Notes: generated from the letters alone by a model not told the origin. Counted from the first letter of the stretch, positions 16,749 to 24,954 are shown. The stretch: 41,148 bases of DNA from Parachlamydiaceae bacterium (GCA_013821265.1 JACDHD010000015.1:1-41148); one strand, 5' to 3'. Program-made: numbers and translations.

Positions 16749-18533
16749 ATGATTGATATGACGAGAAGAACGAAGATTATTTGTACAATTGGACCGGCGG
16801 TAAGCTCCTTGGAGAGCATTAAGCAATTGATTGCTGCTGGAATGGATGGGGCGAGACTTAATTTTAGCCACGGAACACATAACGAACACTTAGAAGTCAT
16901 TAATAGATTAAAGGAAGCGCGGCGGGAGTTGAAGACACCGTTGGCGATTATTTTGGATACTAAGGGACCTGAGATTCGGGTTGGGAAGATACAGGGTAAT
17001 GAGCTTTTGTTGCAGGCTGGGCAGAAGTGGATGTTGGTTGGAAATGTTGTAGAAGGCAATGCAGAACGCGCTTCGATTACTCCAGGATATGTTCTAGAAC
17101 AATTAAAAGTTGGGATGACCGTATTATTTGACGATGGGTATATTTCTTCGCAAGTTTTGGAAGTTGGGGCTGAAGGAGTTATCGTTCAGATACATGATGG
17201 TGGGGTGATTCGTTCCAATAAGGGAGTCAATGTTCCCAATGCCAATTTAAGTTTGCCTGCTATGACAGCGCAAGACATTGCAGATATTAAGTTTGGCTGT
17301 CAAAACGATGTTGATATTATAGCAGCGTCTTTTGTGCGATCTGCCGATCACTTGTTAGAAATTAAAAAGCTCATTGCTTCAGAGAATAAGCCAGACATTT
17401 TGGTGATGGCAAAGATTGAAAATAGCGAAGGCGTCCACAATTTTGATACCATTGTGCAGGTCTCTGATGGAATTATGATTGCGCGTGGGGATTTGGGAGT
17501 CGAAGTACCGCTAAGCGATGTTCCACGACTACAAAAAATGATGATCCGCAAAAGTTATTTAGCAGGAAAACCTGCCATTACAGCCACGCAGATGCTTGAG
17601 TCGATGATACAAAATCCGCGTCCCACACGTGCGGAGGCTTCCGACGTCGCAAATGCCATCTACGATAGCACCTCAGCAGTGATGTTGTCAGGCGAAACTG
17701 CCGTTGGAAAATATCCTTTAGCTGCTGTGAATGTGATGACAAGCATCATTAAGGCTGCGGAAGCCGACTTCAACTACCAAGATTTCTTTCAGCACCATGC
17801 TGATTTAGTTTATCACGATGTCCCGTCTGCTGTGACGCTAGCTACTGTAAAAGCATCTTATACTTCCAATGCGCAGGCAATTTTTGCATTCACTCACGGA
17901 GGCTCCACAGCGCGTTTGCTGTCGCGTCTACGACCAAGCTGTCCTATTATTGCAATGACTCCAAGTGAAAAATGCTACCATCAGATGGCTTGCAATTGGG
18001 GTGTGACACCGATATTGGGAACTGTTTGTTCAAAACTGTCGGATGCATTTACTCAGATCAGTACATTTGCCTTAGAACACAAACTTGTCGATTATGGTGA
18101 CCTAGTCATTATCAACGCCGGTTCGCCCTTTGGAATTTCTGGGACCACAAATATGATGGTGATGGAAAACATTGGAGATGTACTTGTAAGAGGTCATACG
18201 GCCTGTGGAGTACGCATTCACGGCAACGTCGCTATTGTGCTTTCTGTCGAAGCGGAAAAGCGTTATCGCGTTAAGGATAAACTCATCGTTATTACCAAAT
18301 GCGATGAATCCTACCTACACTTAATTCAGGAAGCTTCTGGGATCATTTTGCAGAACCACATCGACGATGTGGCTTCGGAAAAATATGCCTTGGAAATTGC
18401 ACAAAAGTTAAATAAAACGGCGCTTGTGCGCGCCGATGCAGCTAGCCGTATTCTCAAAGAGGGGCAGCTTGTAACTATTGATCCTGAGAAGGCGTTAGTT
18501 TACAACCGCATCTTCTCAGACCACGATCATTAA
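16749..18533 (+). CDS. pyk: Pyruvate kinase with C-terminal extra domain
   Basis: Pyruvate kinase makes pyruvate and ATP from phosphoenolpyruvate and ADP, the last step of glycolysis. The N-terminus TKIICTIGPAV, RLNFSHG, LDTKGPEIRVG, AKIENSEG, MIARGDLGVEVP and the MLESMIQNPRPTRAEASDVANA segment are all present. I start at the ATG at 16749; an in-frame TTG upstream lies in the repeat and is unlikely. About 594 residues is some 110 longer than a minimal enzyme. The C-terminus (HGNVAIVLSVEAEK ... GQLVTIDPEKALVYNR) resembles the extra C-terminal domain of Bacillus-type pyruvate kinase, related to the PEP-utilising mobile domain. The 5' end is G-rich, opposite to the end of rimO. Confidence 0.95.
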   Translation: MIDMTRRTKIICTIGPAVSSLESIKQLIAAGMDGARLNFSHGTHNEHLEVINRLKEARRELKTPLAIILDTKGPEIRVGKIQGNELLLQAGQKWMLVGNVVEGNAERASITPGYVLEQLKVGMTVLFDDGYISSQVLEVGAEGVIVQIHDGGVIRSNKGVNVPNANLSLPAMTAQDIADIKFGCQNDVDIIAASFVRSADHLLEIKKLIASENKPDILVMAKIENSEGVHNFDTIVQVSDGIMIARGDLGVEVPLSDVPRLQKMMIRKSYLAGKPAITATQMLESMIQNPRPTRAEASDVANAIYDSTSAVMLSGETAVGKYPLAAVNVMTSIIKAAEADFNYQDFFQHHADLVYHDVPSAVTLATVKASYTSNAQAIFAFTHGGSTARLLSRLRPSCPIIAMTPSEKCYHQMACNWGVTPILGTVCSKLSDAFTQISTFALEHKLVDYGDLVIINAGSPFGISGTTNMMVMENIGDVLVRGHTACGVRIHGNVAIVLSVEAEKRYRVKDKLIVITKCDESYLHLIQEASGIILQNHIDDVASEKYALEIAQKLNKTALVRADAASRILKEGQLVTIDPEKALVYNRIFSDHDH

Positions 18534-18547
18534 TTCAATTCTTCGTA

Positions 18548-19027
18548 CTATATCAAAGTATCCAGAACATCGTTCGTCATGTTGCTTGCTTCAGATATGA
18601 CTGGTGTCACAAGACGACTGGCTGCATGCAAGCCTGCATAAACGACACCTCCAGCTAAGGCAGCCAATCCTCCACCTACTTGAAGAAGCAAATATGCTGT
18701 GCTCGCCACTGTTAATACAGCACCGGCAGTGCTAACGAATGGTGTTACCTTTCTTGTTTGATAAAAGCGCTCTATCACAGGAGTCAATGCAATAAGTGCA
18801 GCGATACTCAGTCCTAATGGTGGAGAGGCTAGTGTTAAAGCTCCTCCAACGAATAAAGCAAGCATTATAGCATTGATTGTATCGCCTATCGTCTTAAGAG
18901 CATTTTGTATACGGTCTTTTGGGATTGCTTTACCAAGTATGATTGCAGTTGGTCCTGCAGTCGCCGCTAGACCAAAGCAAAGGGTTAATGGATAAAACAA
19001 AACTGTGGCTGGTGCTGCTGGTAACAT
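18548..19027 (-). CDS. Hydrophobic membrane protein, function unknown
   Basis: A 159-residue, very hydrophobic protein with about four membrane spans, in two groups: residues ~6-30 and ~50-85, then ~98-140. It is rich in Ala, Gly, Leu and Thr, with short polar links (GKAIPKDRIQNALK and ERFYQTRKVT). No family is recognised. Paired hydrophobic stretches are also a feature of chlamydial inclusion-membrane proteins, but the resemblance is too general to claim. It converges with pyk, 14 bases away. An AT-rich region and a GGGCAC element lie upstream of its start. Confidence 0.6.
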   Translation of the reverse strand: MLPAAPATVLFYPLTLCFGLAATAGPTAIILGKAIPKDRIQNALKTIGDTINAIMLALFVGGALTLASPPLGLSIAALIALTPVIERFYQTRKVTPFVSTAGAVLTVASTAYLLLQVGGGLAALAGGVVYAGLHAASRLVTPVISEASNMTNDVLDTLI

Positions 19028-19121
19028 AATTATTCTCTTTTTGTTAAATTAAAATAAAATGATACGTTAATTTTAAATTTTAGTCAACAGTTAATAATAC
19101 AATATGTTTTTTATTCTTATG

Positions 19122-19346
19122 CACGAAATGGACGAATTGAGATAATTGCATAAGTCCAATCGTCCTTTTCCGTGCCCGTGAGCGTGCCCGTGCCCGTGCC
19201 CGATTCGCTAAAAAATGACGTAAACCGTAAAAATACTACAATTTTACGTAGCTCTTTAGCAAGTCGGGCACGGGCACGGGAGGGCAGCAGCTTGGGTTAC
19301 GACAGCTTTTTGACTTATGCAATTGTCTCAATCAGTCCATGTCCAA
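19122..19346. repeat. GGGCAC hexamer element, copy 3, the most complete
   Basis: This copy shows the whole structure. Outer inverted ends of about 33 bases (19122-19155 and 19311-19344) share GACTTATGCAATT and TCTCAAT. Inner arms are built of GTGCCC units: long arm 19170-19203, with one GTGAGC unit, and short arm 19265-19280. The AT-rich interior is bounded by CGATTCGCTAAA on the left and TTTAGCAAGTCG on the right. The total is about 225 bases. It fills the gap between two minus-strand genes, and the 337-base gap holds no gene. An apparent Pro-Val ORF here is just the repeat read through. Confidence 0.82.
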
Positions 19347-19364
19347 CCTGTCCAATTTTTGCGT

Positions 19365-19892
19365 CTACGCGACGTCTTTCTTAGGCTGGAAACTGATGGC
19401 TAGTGAAAAATCTTGAGAATACCCCAAAATCCGTCTAAAGATATCCTGTAGGTCTGCTTGCACCTTCTCTAAAAAGAGCTTGCGCTCCTCAGGGGCTTTG
19501 TAGGGAAGATTAGCAACGATTTTAATTTTGTTGCGCTTCAACACAAGACGACTAGGCACTTCCTCTACAGGAAACAGCTGCCGCCAGTAAGCTTCCACAT
19601 ATGTCTGAATTAACGCCTCATCAACAGCAACAAGCTTGTTGCTCACACGTAGGTAGTAGTAGCGCTTCTTGGTACTCATCCAAAGGCTTATCAGCATCGC
19701 AATGCCAACAAGCAACACGACAAACCCAATTAAGCTAATCGCGATCGAATTTTCTAAAATAAGCGATACCAATTCTGTCCGCATCGTGATCGACCACGGC
19801 AGCAAAATGGCGATTCCACCCAACAACACAAAAAAAGCGGCCACCAAAAAATTGGCAAAGTAATTGAGTAGGTTGTACAAAAAATTTAACAT
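19365..19892 (-). CDS. AmaP-like Asp23-associated membrane protein
   Basis: A 175-residue protein with two N-terminal membrane helices (about residues 12-35 and 43-70, the second ending LLVGIAMLISLWM), a basic link KKRYYY, and a cytoplasmic Asp23-like domain of about 100 residues. This is the plan of AmaP, the membrane anchor of Asp23 in Gram-positive bacteria. The gene directly upstream is an Asp23/Gls24-family gene, 21 bases away on the same strand, which strengthens the call. The likely job is to hold the Asp23 partner at the inner membrane. In Firmicutes this pair is tied to envelope stress; its role in chlamydiae is not known. Confidence 0.7.
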   Translation of the reverse strand: MLNFLYNLLNYFANFLVAAFFVLLGGIAILLPWSITMRTELVSLILENSIAISLIGFVVLLVGIAMLISLWMSTKKRYYYLRVSNKLVAVDEALIQTYVEAYWRQLFPVEEVPSRLVLKRNKIKIVANLPYKAPEERKLFLEKVQADLQDIFRRILGYSQDFSLAISFQPKKDVA

Positions 19893-19913
19893 GGCTCGCG
19901 TCTCATCTCTATT

Positions 19914-20417
19914 CTATAGTTCGTCGCTATACTCTTCTTTAGGATCTAGCCCACGGAATGCAGGTTGATTTTTTAGATTTTTCAAAAGCTGCTCTGCTTG
20001 GTCTGTAGGGATAATGCTTCTAAAGGCTACGTAAACAGAGGAAACATGCAATCCTGTCAAACGGGTGATCTCTTCCACCACTTTAGTTTGAATCTCTTCC
20101 GCTTTTTCTGGAATTGATAACCCATACTGAATGTTGACTTCGATTTTAATGCTTACGGAATGGTTGCGACTATCCTGCTCAGAATGAACTCCACAGCCTA
20201 CTTCAGGACCATTGCGTCCAAAAAAGCTGCTCATGAATCCACCTTCAACCAAAGCAATTCCATCTATCTGCGATAAGCATTGAAGCGCAATTCCTTGGAA
20301 TACTTTTGCATCAATATGACTCACAAACATTGTGTCGGGTAATTCAAACTCTTTAGTATCAACACGTTTTGTGTCTACCCAACTCATTGGATCTTTTTTT
20401 GATTTTTGTTCGGACAT
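19914..20417 (-). CDS. Asp23/Gls24-family envelope stress protein
   Basis: A 167-residue protein of the Asp23/Gls24 (DUF322) family. The domain runs from FVSHIDAKVFQGIALQCL through DGIALVEGG, then SVSIKIEVNIQYGLSIPEKAEEIQTKVVEEI and TGLHVSSVYVAF, the usual pattern of this small alpha-beta fold. It has a charged N-terminal tail of about 30 residues and a charged C-terminal tail. A GAGGTG site lies before the ATG. It is followed by its putative membrane anchor, so the two probably form a membrane-bound complex. The 430 bases upstream carry inverted repeats. Confidence 0.82.
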   Translation of the reverse strand: MSEQKSKKDPMSWVDTKRVDTKEFELPDTMFVSHIDAKVFQGIALQCLSQIDGIALVEGGFMSSFFGRNGPEVGCGVHSEQDSRNHSVSIKIEVNIQYGLSIPEKAEEIQTKVVEEITRLTGLHVSSVYVAFRSIIPTDQAEQLLKNLKNQPAFRGLDPKEEYSDEL

Positions 20418-20492
20418 AATTACACCTCTTTTCTCGATATCTTACAGGGATTAGCCTAATTTTCCCAAAAGAAAAATGCATAAGGTCTTTTG

Positions 20493-20660
20493 AGGCGGTG
20501 GCTTACCCTTGCAGTTGGACACGTCTTTGCCTTGGAAGGCTTTTTCGATAAGGTAGCCAGGCCGTCCCGGCCTGGTAAAAAAAAGGACGACCAGACCGGG
20601 ACGGTCTGGCTACCTTATTGTCGCGGCCTGTAGATGTGTCCAATTGAAGGGCCTGCCGCA
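20493..20660. repeat. Nested inverted repeat with two CCAG...CTGG hairpins
   Basis: Outer arms 20493-20530 and 20622-20660 share CCCTT(G/C)(C/A)A(G/A)TTGGACAC(G/A)TCT inverted. Inside are two facing hairpins, 20548-20576 and 20587-20617, each AAGGTAGCCAG(G/A)CCG followed by its complement. The inner hairpins belong to the same family as the one at 66-84. With the terminator at 20714 this accounts for most of the 430 gene-free bases between asp23 and rpsN. Confidence 0.78.
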
Positions 20661-20713
20661 CTCCAAATTAGGATTTTCTATATGCTTTCTGTAGTGAAAA
20701 ACTTACTGGGGCC

Positions 20714-20755
20714 CTAAAAAAAAGACCAAGCCGGGATGGCTTGGCGATTTTTTTT
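20714..20755. terminator. Bidirectional intrinsic terminator
   Basis: Stem CCAAGCC/GGCTTGG (20726-20732 and 20738-20744) with a five-base loop, an A-run before it and a T-run after it. It can therefore stop transcription in both directions; on the minus strand it would end the rpmJ-rpsN transcript about 100 bases past the rpsN stop. Confidence 0.8.
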
Positions 20756-20846
20756 GGGCAAACTGATCTTGGTCTTGGGGCGTCTTAAAGGCTGTTCTTT
20801 AGAACCCCCACCGTAGTGGGAGTCCCCTAGGATTCATAACCTTAGA

Positions 20847-21152
20847 CTACCAGCTGGACTTAGTCACGCCGGGAATCATGCCATTCAAAGCAAACTCTCT
20901 GAATGTCAAACGAGAAAGTTTGAATTTTCTCATGTATCCACGTGCACGACCTGTCAACTGACAGCGATTGCGAAGACGAATCGGTGCTGAGTTGCGAGGC
21001 ATTTTATTCAACGCAATGCGCGCTTCTTGACGTTCCGCTTCAGTAGCATTCCCATCAGCAGCTTTTTTCTTCAGCGTTTGACGTTGTTCCCACTTCTGCT
21101 TCACTAATCTTTCGCGACGCTTTTGCTTCTCTACAGATGACTTTTTCGCCAT
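20847..21152 (-). CDS. rpsN: 30S ribosomal protein S14
   Basis: A 101-residue S14, a component of the 30S subunit head near the decoding site. [20 protein letters not shown], then [22 protein letters not shown] and the C-terminal [10 protein letters not shown]-like ending ([15 protein letters not shown]) are diagnostic. It is the long zinc-free form: the four-cysteine zinc ribbon of short S14 is absent. It sits 15 bases downstream of rpmJ on the same strand. This pairing, outside the large ribosomal operon, is the arrangement I recall in Chlamydia. A terminator lies beyond its stop. Confidence 0.97.
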   Translation of the reverse strand: MAKKSSVEKQKRRERLVKQKWEQRQTLKKKAADGNATEAERQEARIALNKMPRNSAPIRLRNRCQLTGRARGYMRKFKLSRLTFREFALNGMIPGVTKSSW

Positions 21153-21167
21153 ACAATTATTCGCTCC

Positions 21168-21305
21168 CTATTTCTTGCGGGCTGGACCTTTCTGCCGCTG
21201 TTTGCGGTTTGGGTCTTTTTTATTAATCACATACAGCCGACCACGACGACGTACAAGTATGTCGCCTTTAGAGAGGTCAGCTTTCACTGATGCGTTTACT
21301 TTCAT
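21168..21305 (-). CDS. rpmJ: 50S ribosomal protein L36
   Basis: A 45-residue reading frame with an AAGGA site before its ATG. It translates to [15 protein letters not shown], then [20 protein letters not shown], then [10 protein letters not shown]. This is a chlamydial-type L36: it keeps the [21 protein letters not shown] core but lacks the zinc-binding Cys residues of most bacterial L36. It starts the short operon with rpsN, and a good promoter lies just upstream. Confidence 0.93.
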   Translation of the reverse strand: MKVNASVKADLSKGDILVRRRGRLYVINKKDPNRKQRQKGPARKK

Positions 21306-21337
21306 GAGCTTTCCTTATTAAGCTAATTGAGACGTCC

Positions 21338-21367
21338 CTTATACCGCAAAAGATATTTCCTCTTCAA
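21338..21367 (-). promoter_or_regulatory. Predicted promoter for rpmJ-rpsN
   Basis: On the minus strand, TTGAAG (21362-21367) and TATAAG (21338-21343) are 18 bases apart, about 33 bases before the rpmJ ATG. This is close to the sigma-70-type consensus used by the chlamydial main sigma factor. Confidence 0.6.
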
Positions 21368-21436
21368 TGCTTTTTTGCATGTGGCCCCTAAATTTTAGAT
21401 CCAGTATCTTCAACTCCTCTAACCAAAGGAGTCCAA

Positions 21437-21835
21437 ATGCCCCACCAAATCAAGAAAATTGAGACAGAAAAAGCCCCACGCGCCATCGGTCCCTACTCCC
21501 AAGCTACCTCCAGTAACGGGTTCATCTTCGTTTCAGGACAGCTCCCCATCGATCCTATAACTAATGAACTGGTTAAAGGCAACATCCAAACTCTAACAAA
21601 TCGCGTTCTAGATAACTTAGAAGCTATCTTGCACGCCAGTGGATGTGGTTTTAACGATGTGGTACGTGTCGATGTTTTTTTGACCGACTTATCAAAAGAC
21701 TTCGCTGATATGAATGCTGAATATGCGAAGCGATTTAATTCTAGCGTCCCTCCAGCGCGACAAACGATTCAGGTTAGTGCCCTCCCAAAAGGCGCCTCCA
21801 TCGAAATGTCCTGCATCGCCGTAAAGGGTAAGTAA
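21437..21835 (+). CDS. ridA: RidA/YjgF family reactive-intermediate deaminase
   Basis: A 132-residue RidA-family protein. Such proteins hydrolyse reactive enamine/imine products of PLP enzymes in the cytoplasm as trimers. Visible signatures are APRAIGPYSQA near the start, GFIFVSGQLPIDP, the VDVFLTDL segment, and VPPARQTIQVSALPKGASIEM, with the Arg that binds the substrate carboxylate in PPARQT. AAGGAG precedes the ATG at good distance. It diverges from rpmJ and is followed by a GGGCAC repeat element, so it is probably transcribed alone. Confidence 0.93.
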   Translation: MPHQIKKIETEKAPRAIGPYSQATSSNGFIFVSGQLPIDPITNELVKGNIQTLTNRVLDNLEAILHASGCGFNDVVRVDVFLTDLSKDFADMNAEYAKRFNSSVPPARQTIQVSALPKGASIEMSCIAVKGK

Positions 21836-21855
21836 GCGTGCAACATTTGCCCTTG

Positions 21856-22017
21856 CCGTGCCCGTGCCCGATTCCTAAAATATTAGAATGAGGGAACCGA
21901 AAAGTTAAAAACATCACATTTTACGTTGTTCTTTTAGCAAATCGTGCACGGGCACGCTCACGGGCACGGGCACGGAAAAGGACGGCGGGACTTTTGCAAT
22001 CGTCTCGAATAAGGACT
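21856..22017. repeat. GGGCAC hexamer element, copy 4
   Basis: Short left arm 21856-21870 and long right arm 21944-21976, the latter with one CGCTCA unit in place of CGGGCA. TTTTAGCAAATCG stands before the long arm as in other copies. On the right, GACTTTTGCAATCGTCTCGA (21990-22009) matches the outer end of copy 3, but the left outer end is missing. It lies between the convergent ridA and rsmE genes. Confidence 0.8.
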
Positions 22018-22027
22018 GCAACTCACA

Positions 22028-22735
22028 CTAAGGCACTGTAATAGCCGCTAAAGCCACTAAGGCTGCTGTGTCAGCACGTAAAATGTTACTGTGCAACTTA
22101 ACACCCCTCGCCTTCAAACGCTGCAGCTCTCGCTGTTCGTTGTCAGAAAAACCGCTTTCAGGACCTATGTAAAAGAGAACATCCTTTTGTAGTTGCTGCT
22201 GCAAGAACTGTGTAATTCCTGGAGCTTCAGGTGCAACATCGCCAAAAAAGGAAACATAAGGGGGAATCTCCCAACGAGCCAAAGCCTCTTTTAGAACAAT
22301 TTTTGGCAAAAAAAGACGTCCACACTGCTTCATAGCAGCAATTGTCACCGCTGCCATGCGACCAACTTGAACCTCGTTGATTCCTTTGCGATCGCTGCGA
22401 TCGCCGGGAAATAACCAAAGCTGCGTCATTCCTAGTTCAGTGCCTTTTTCCAAAATAAAATCTAAACGACTCAAACGTGTGACCGCTTGAGCCAAAATGA
22501 CTTCTCTTTGAGCAGGCTGCTGCTTGCTTACTGCAATAATTTCTAACGTTGCGCTTTTCTTTTGCAGAGTTCTAACTGTTGCCCTGGCCAGAGCTCCAGC
22601 TCCATTAACAAGCTCCACCTCTTCTCCCACTTGTATGCGAACAACATGTGCTAAGTGGTGAAATTCTGTTTCTTCTAAAACAAGATTCTGCTGAGGTGTA
22701 AATTCTTGAGGAGAGTAAAAGCGTTCTACAGGCAT
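22028..22735 (-). CDS. rsmE: 16S rRNA m3U1498 methyltransferase
   Basis: RsmE methylates U1498 of 16S rRNA at N3 using S-adenosylmethionine. It is 235 residues, the usual length. The N-terminal PUA-like domain includes HHLAHVVRIQVGEEVELVNG. The SPOUT (knotted) domain includes RLDFILEKGTELGMTQLWLF and the cofactor loop YIGPESGFSDNE, followed by LHSNILRADTAALVALAAI, the family signature at the C-terminus. It lies 15 bases after the YbbR gene on the same strand, so it is probably the last gene of the cdaA-ybbR-rsmE run. Confidence 0.95.
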   Translation of the reverse strand: MPVERFYSPQEFTPQQNLVLEETEFHHLAHVVRIQVGEEVELVNGAGALARATVRTLQKKSATLEIIAVSKQQPAQREVILAQAVTRLSRLDFILEKGTELGMTQLWLFPGDRSDRKGINEVQVGRMAAVTIAAMKQCGRLFLPKIVLKEALARWEIPPYVSFFGDVAPEAPGITQFLQQQLQKDVLFYIGPESGFSDNEQRELQRLKARGVKLHSNILRADTAALVALAAITVP

Positions 22736-22750
22736 ATGACAAACGTAGGG

Positions 22751-23989
22751 TTAATCGGCACTGCGCACTTGGATGGCATTGCCATTCAAAACAGCCTCAA
22801 GATGCAAGCGATGATCGGGTCTTGAGTATACAGCGAGGCGACGCATGTAGTCATGAAACCGTTTTCGCAAAATAATCTCTCGTTGTTGTTTCGCGGACTG
22901 CTGCGTTTCTTGCGGAGAGTTAATCGTCAAATATGCCACATACATATCTTCAAGTTCATGTGGATCGATCACTTCAAGACTCCACTGCAACACTTCGCGT
23001 TCGGTGCTAGGCGCTGCAACGATATTTATTTCCATATTTTCGCTAATGATCTCTAGAAAAAGACGGCTCACATCGCGAACATATAAGGCTTTGGATATAA
23101 TAGTAATGTCGTTCTTATTCAGAACGAACTGATTAATTGCTAAAGGATATTTCGTTGGATTAATCGTTCCACTATTTTTCAAGGGGTAAAAGACGCGAAT
23201 CGGCAATGCCTTTCCAATAGGGTGCGCCTCTTTGCGCAAAAAGTCGATGCGAAGCCCTTGTGCGTCCGGATCATTTATCTCCTCACTACCTTGATTAATC
23301 ATTAACTTTTTCCACTTTTCCGGAACAAAATAGCTAATCTCATCATCGTGAACTGTGCCGTACTTCGGGGTCTCTAATGCATCAAGATCTGCTTTAGTAA
23401 TTTCACTTAAATTCCAAGATAGTGTTAGCCCTTTTTCTTTAAGCATGTTAATTTCTTCCTGAGATCCACTTACTGTCTGAGTCAAGGTTTGAGGCCACAC
23501 ATCGAGATATTCATACCCAATTGGGGCTTCGCCAGAAGGAGGCAAAATTTTTACAGGAATCTTCACAGTCACGAGCGGACTGAGCTTCAATACAAATTTA
23601 GGGTGATCCACCTGAGTGATGTGGTGCAATAAATCGATAGAAGGATTTAAACTTACCAAATTCTTTTTGCTAATCTGAGCCACCCATTCATCGCTTTCAG
23701 CCGATGACACATCAAGCAACACTTCCAAATCACCAGGCTCGAGCTCTTGAATCACATCTTTGGTACCACTGAGAGTCAAGGTAACGCGCTTGCTGAGTAA
23801 TCGATTAGGTAAAAGGCCTACAACTGTTTTGTCAGCTGGTAGGTTGACAATGCGAATCGGTACATTAGGGACAGTCTTGGTGTCTGTAATCGAATTATTT
23901 ACAAATAGCCAAATGACGACCGCACTTGCCAACGCCATCACTTTTCGCTGCCAGTTTTCTAAAATAAGCGAAATCAACGTGTTACCCAC
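22751..23989 (-). CDS. YbbR-domain protein (CdaR-like)
   Basis: A 412-residue protein with one N-terminal membrane helix (KVMALASAVVIWLFVNN, about 16-32) and a large extracytoplasmic part containing YbbR repeats, beginning with VPNVPIRIVNLP and again at VTLTLSGTKDVIQEL and TQTVSGSQEEINML. In Firmicutes the equivalent CdaR binds and tunes the diadenylate cyclase CdaA. Its start codon is GTG, overlapping the 3' end of cdaA by 16 bases, which supports translational coupling and a joint function. It is longer than a minimal YbbR protein; the last ~150 residues are not recognised. Confidence 0.85.
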   Translation of the reverse strand: MGNTLISLILENWQRKVMALASAVVIWLFVNNSITDTKTVPNVPIRIVNLPADKTVVGLLPNRLLSKRVTLTLSGTKDVIQELEPGDLEVLLDVSSAESDEWVAQISKKNLVSLNPSIDLLHHITQVDHPKFVLKLSPLVTVKIPVKILPPSGEAPIGYEYLDVWPQTLTQTVSGSQEEINMLKEKGLTLSWNLSEITKADLDALETPKYGTVHDDEISYFVPEKWKKLMINQGSEEINDPDAQGLRIDFLRKEAHPIGKALPIRVFYPLKNSGTINPTKYPLAINQFVLNKNDITIISKALYVRDVSRLFLEIISENMEINIVAAPSTEREVLQWSLEVIDPHELEDMYVAYLTINSPQETQQSAKQQREIILRKRFHDYMRRLAVYSRPDHRLHLEAVLNGNAIQVRSAD

Positions 23990-24786
23990 CCTTTAACCCA
24001 TCCCAGAACATCATAACCCGCCTGTATTGTGGTTTTGGGCGGAGTAAAGATGCTGCGAATTATTCCTTTAAAACGATCAATTTTAACTCCGCGTGTCATA
24101 ATTCCATCGCGTGCGATCGATACTTTGCCTGTTTCTTCAGATACTACAATGATTAACGCGTCGGTAATTTGGCTAATTCCCAATCCTGCACGATGCCGTG
24201 TTCCCATTGATTTCGACAGTTGTGAACTATCATCAGCAAGAGGTAAAATTGTGGCGGCAGAGACAACTGTTGTCCCACGAACAATCGCTGCCCCATCGTG
24301 TAACGGTGTATTATTTGAAAAAATTGTTTCCAGTAATTCTGGAGAAAATTGCGCATTAAGAATGACAGCTTTATTAGCAAATTCATCCAAAGAATCTTGA
24401 TTTTCTAATAAAACTAATGCCCCCACACGCTTTTCTGAAAGGCGATAAATCGATTGCGCTAAGCTATCCAAAAATTTGTCAAAAGCTGTTGTTTCGCGAT
24501 ACTTTTTGCCCTTTAAACTTAGCTTGGATAGTGCTAATCGGAGTTCTGGTTGGAAAATAATTAAGACAGCGATCACAGCGACATTGACAAAGTAAAGCAT
24601 TAGTTTTTGTAAAACAGGAAGACGAAACCAGATTGAGGCTGCATACAGGGTCAGTAGTGCCAAAACGCCCAAAACGAGATCCATAGCCCTGGTGTTCCAG
24701 AAGAAGGACAGTAGGTAATAAACCATGATCGCTATGATCAAGATCTCTAACCCAGGCACCATCCACCTTTGTAATATCTCATTCAT
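23974..24786 (-). CDS. cdaA: Membrane diadenylate cyclase (cyclic-di-AMP synthase)
   Basis: CdaA joins two ATP to form cyclic di-AMP. It has three N-terminal membrane helices (about 11-29, 36-54 and 61-78) and a DAC domain with the catalytic motifs DGAA (164-167) and RHRAG (197-201). It is about 270 residues, as usual. I take the ATG at 24786; a TTG 12 bases earlier is possible. Chlamydia makes cyclic di-AMP with this enzyme, where it also triggers host STING signalling (established for the genus, not shown here). It diverges from cydA and is followed by its YbbR partner. Confidence 0.94.
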   Translation of the reverse strand: MNEILQRWMVPGLEILIIAIMVYYLLSFFWNTRAMDLVLGVLALLTLYAASIWFRLPVLQKLMLYFVNVAVIAVLIIFQPELRLALSKLSLKGKKYRETTAFDKFLDSLAQSIYRLSEKRVGALVLLENQDSLDEFANKAVILNAQFSPELLETIFSNNTPLHDGAAIVRGTTVVSAATILPLADDSSQLSKSMGTRHRAGLGISQITDALIIVVSEETGKVSIARDGIMTRGVKIDRFKGIIRSIFTPPKTTIQAGYDVLGWVKGWVTR

Positions 24787-24954
24787 TGAATTACACAAAA
24801 AAAGGCATCAGAAATACGTGTAAACAAGAAAACGTCTTTCCCGTAAACAGCGTGGATTTTGTAGGATTTTGTGATTCTCGGCAATGTTTTTTATTTTGTT
24901 CTTAACCCAATTGATGTAGATTCTTTTTTCCAATTCCTAAAAATAGGCTAATTT

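Noticed and set aside
19172-19384. Plus-strand ORF rich in Pro-Val/Ser-Val repeats
   Set aside because: It is the GGGCAC hexamer arm read in frame, has no ribosome site and runs into the 3' end of the AmaP-like gene on the other strand.
21306-21436. Possible tRNA or small RNA in the ridA-rpmJ gap
   Set aside because: No cloverleaf or TTCGA-type loop was found; the sequence fits two divergent promoters.
24029-24400. A 123-codon plus-strand ORF inside cdaA
   Set aside because: Antisense to the conserved DAC domain; no independent support.
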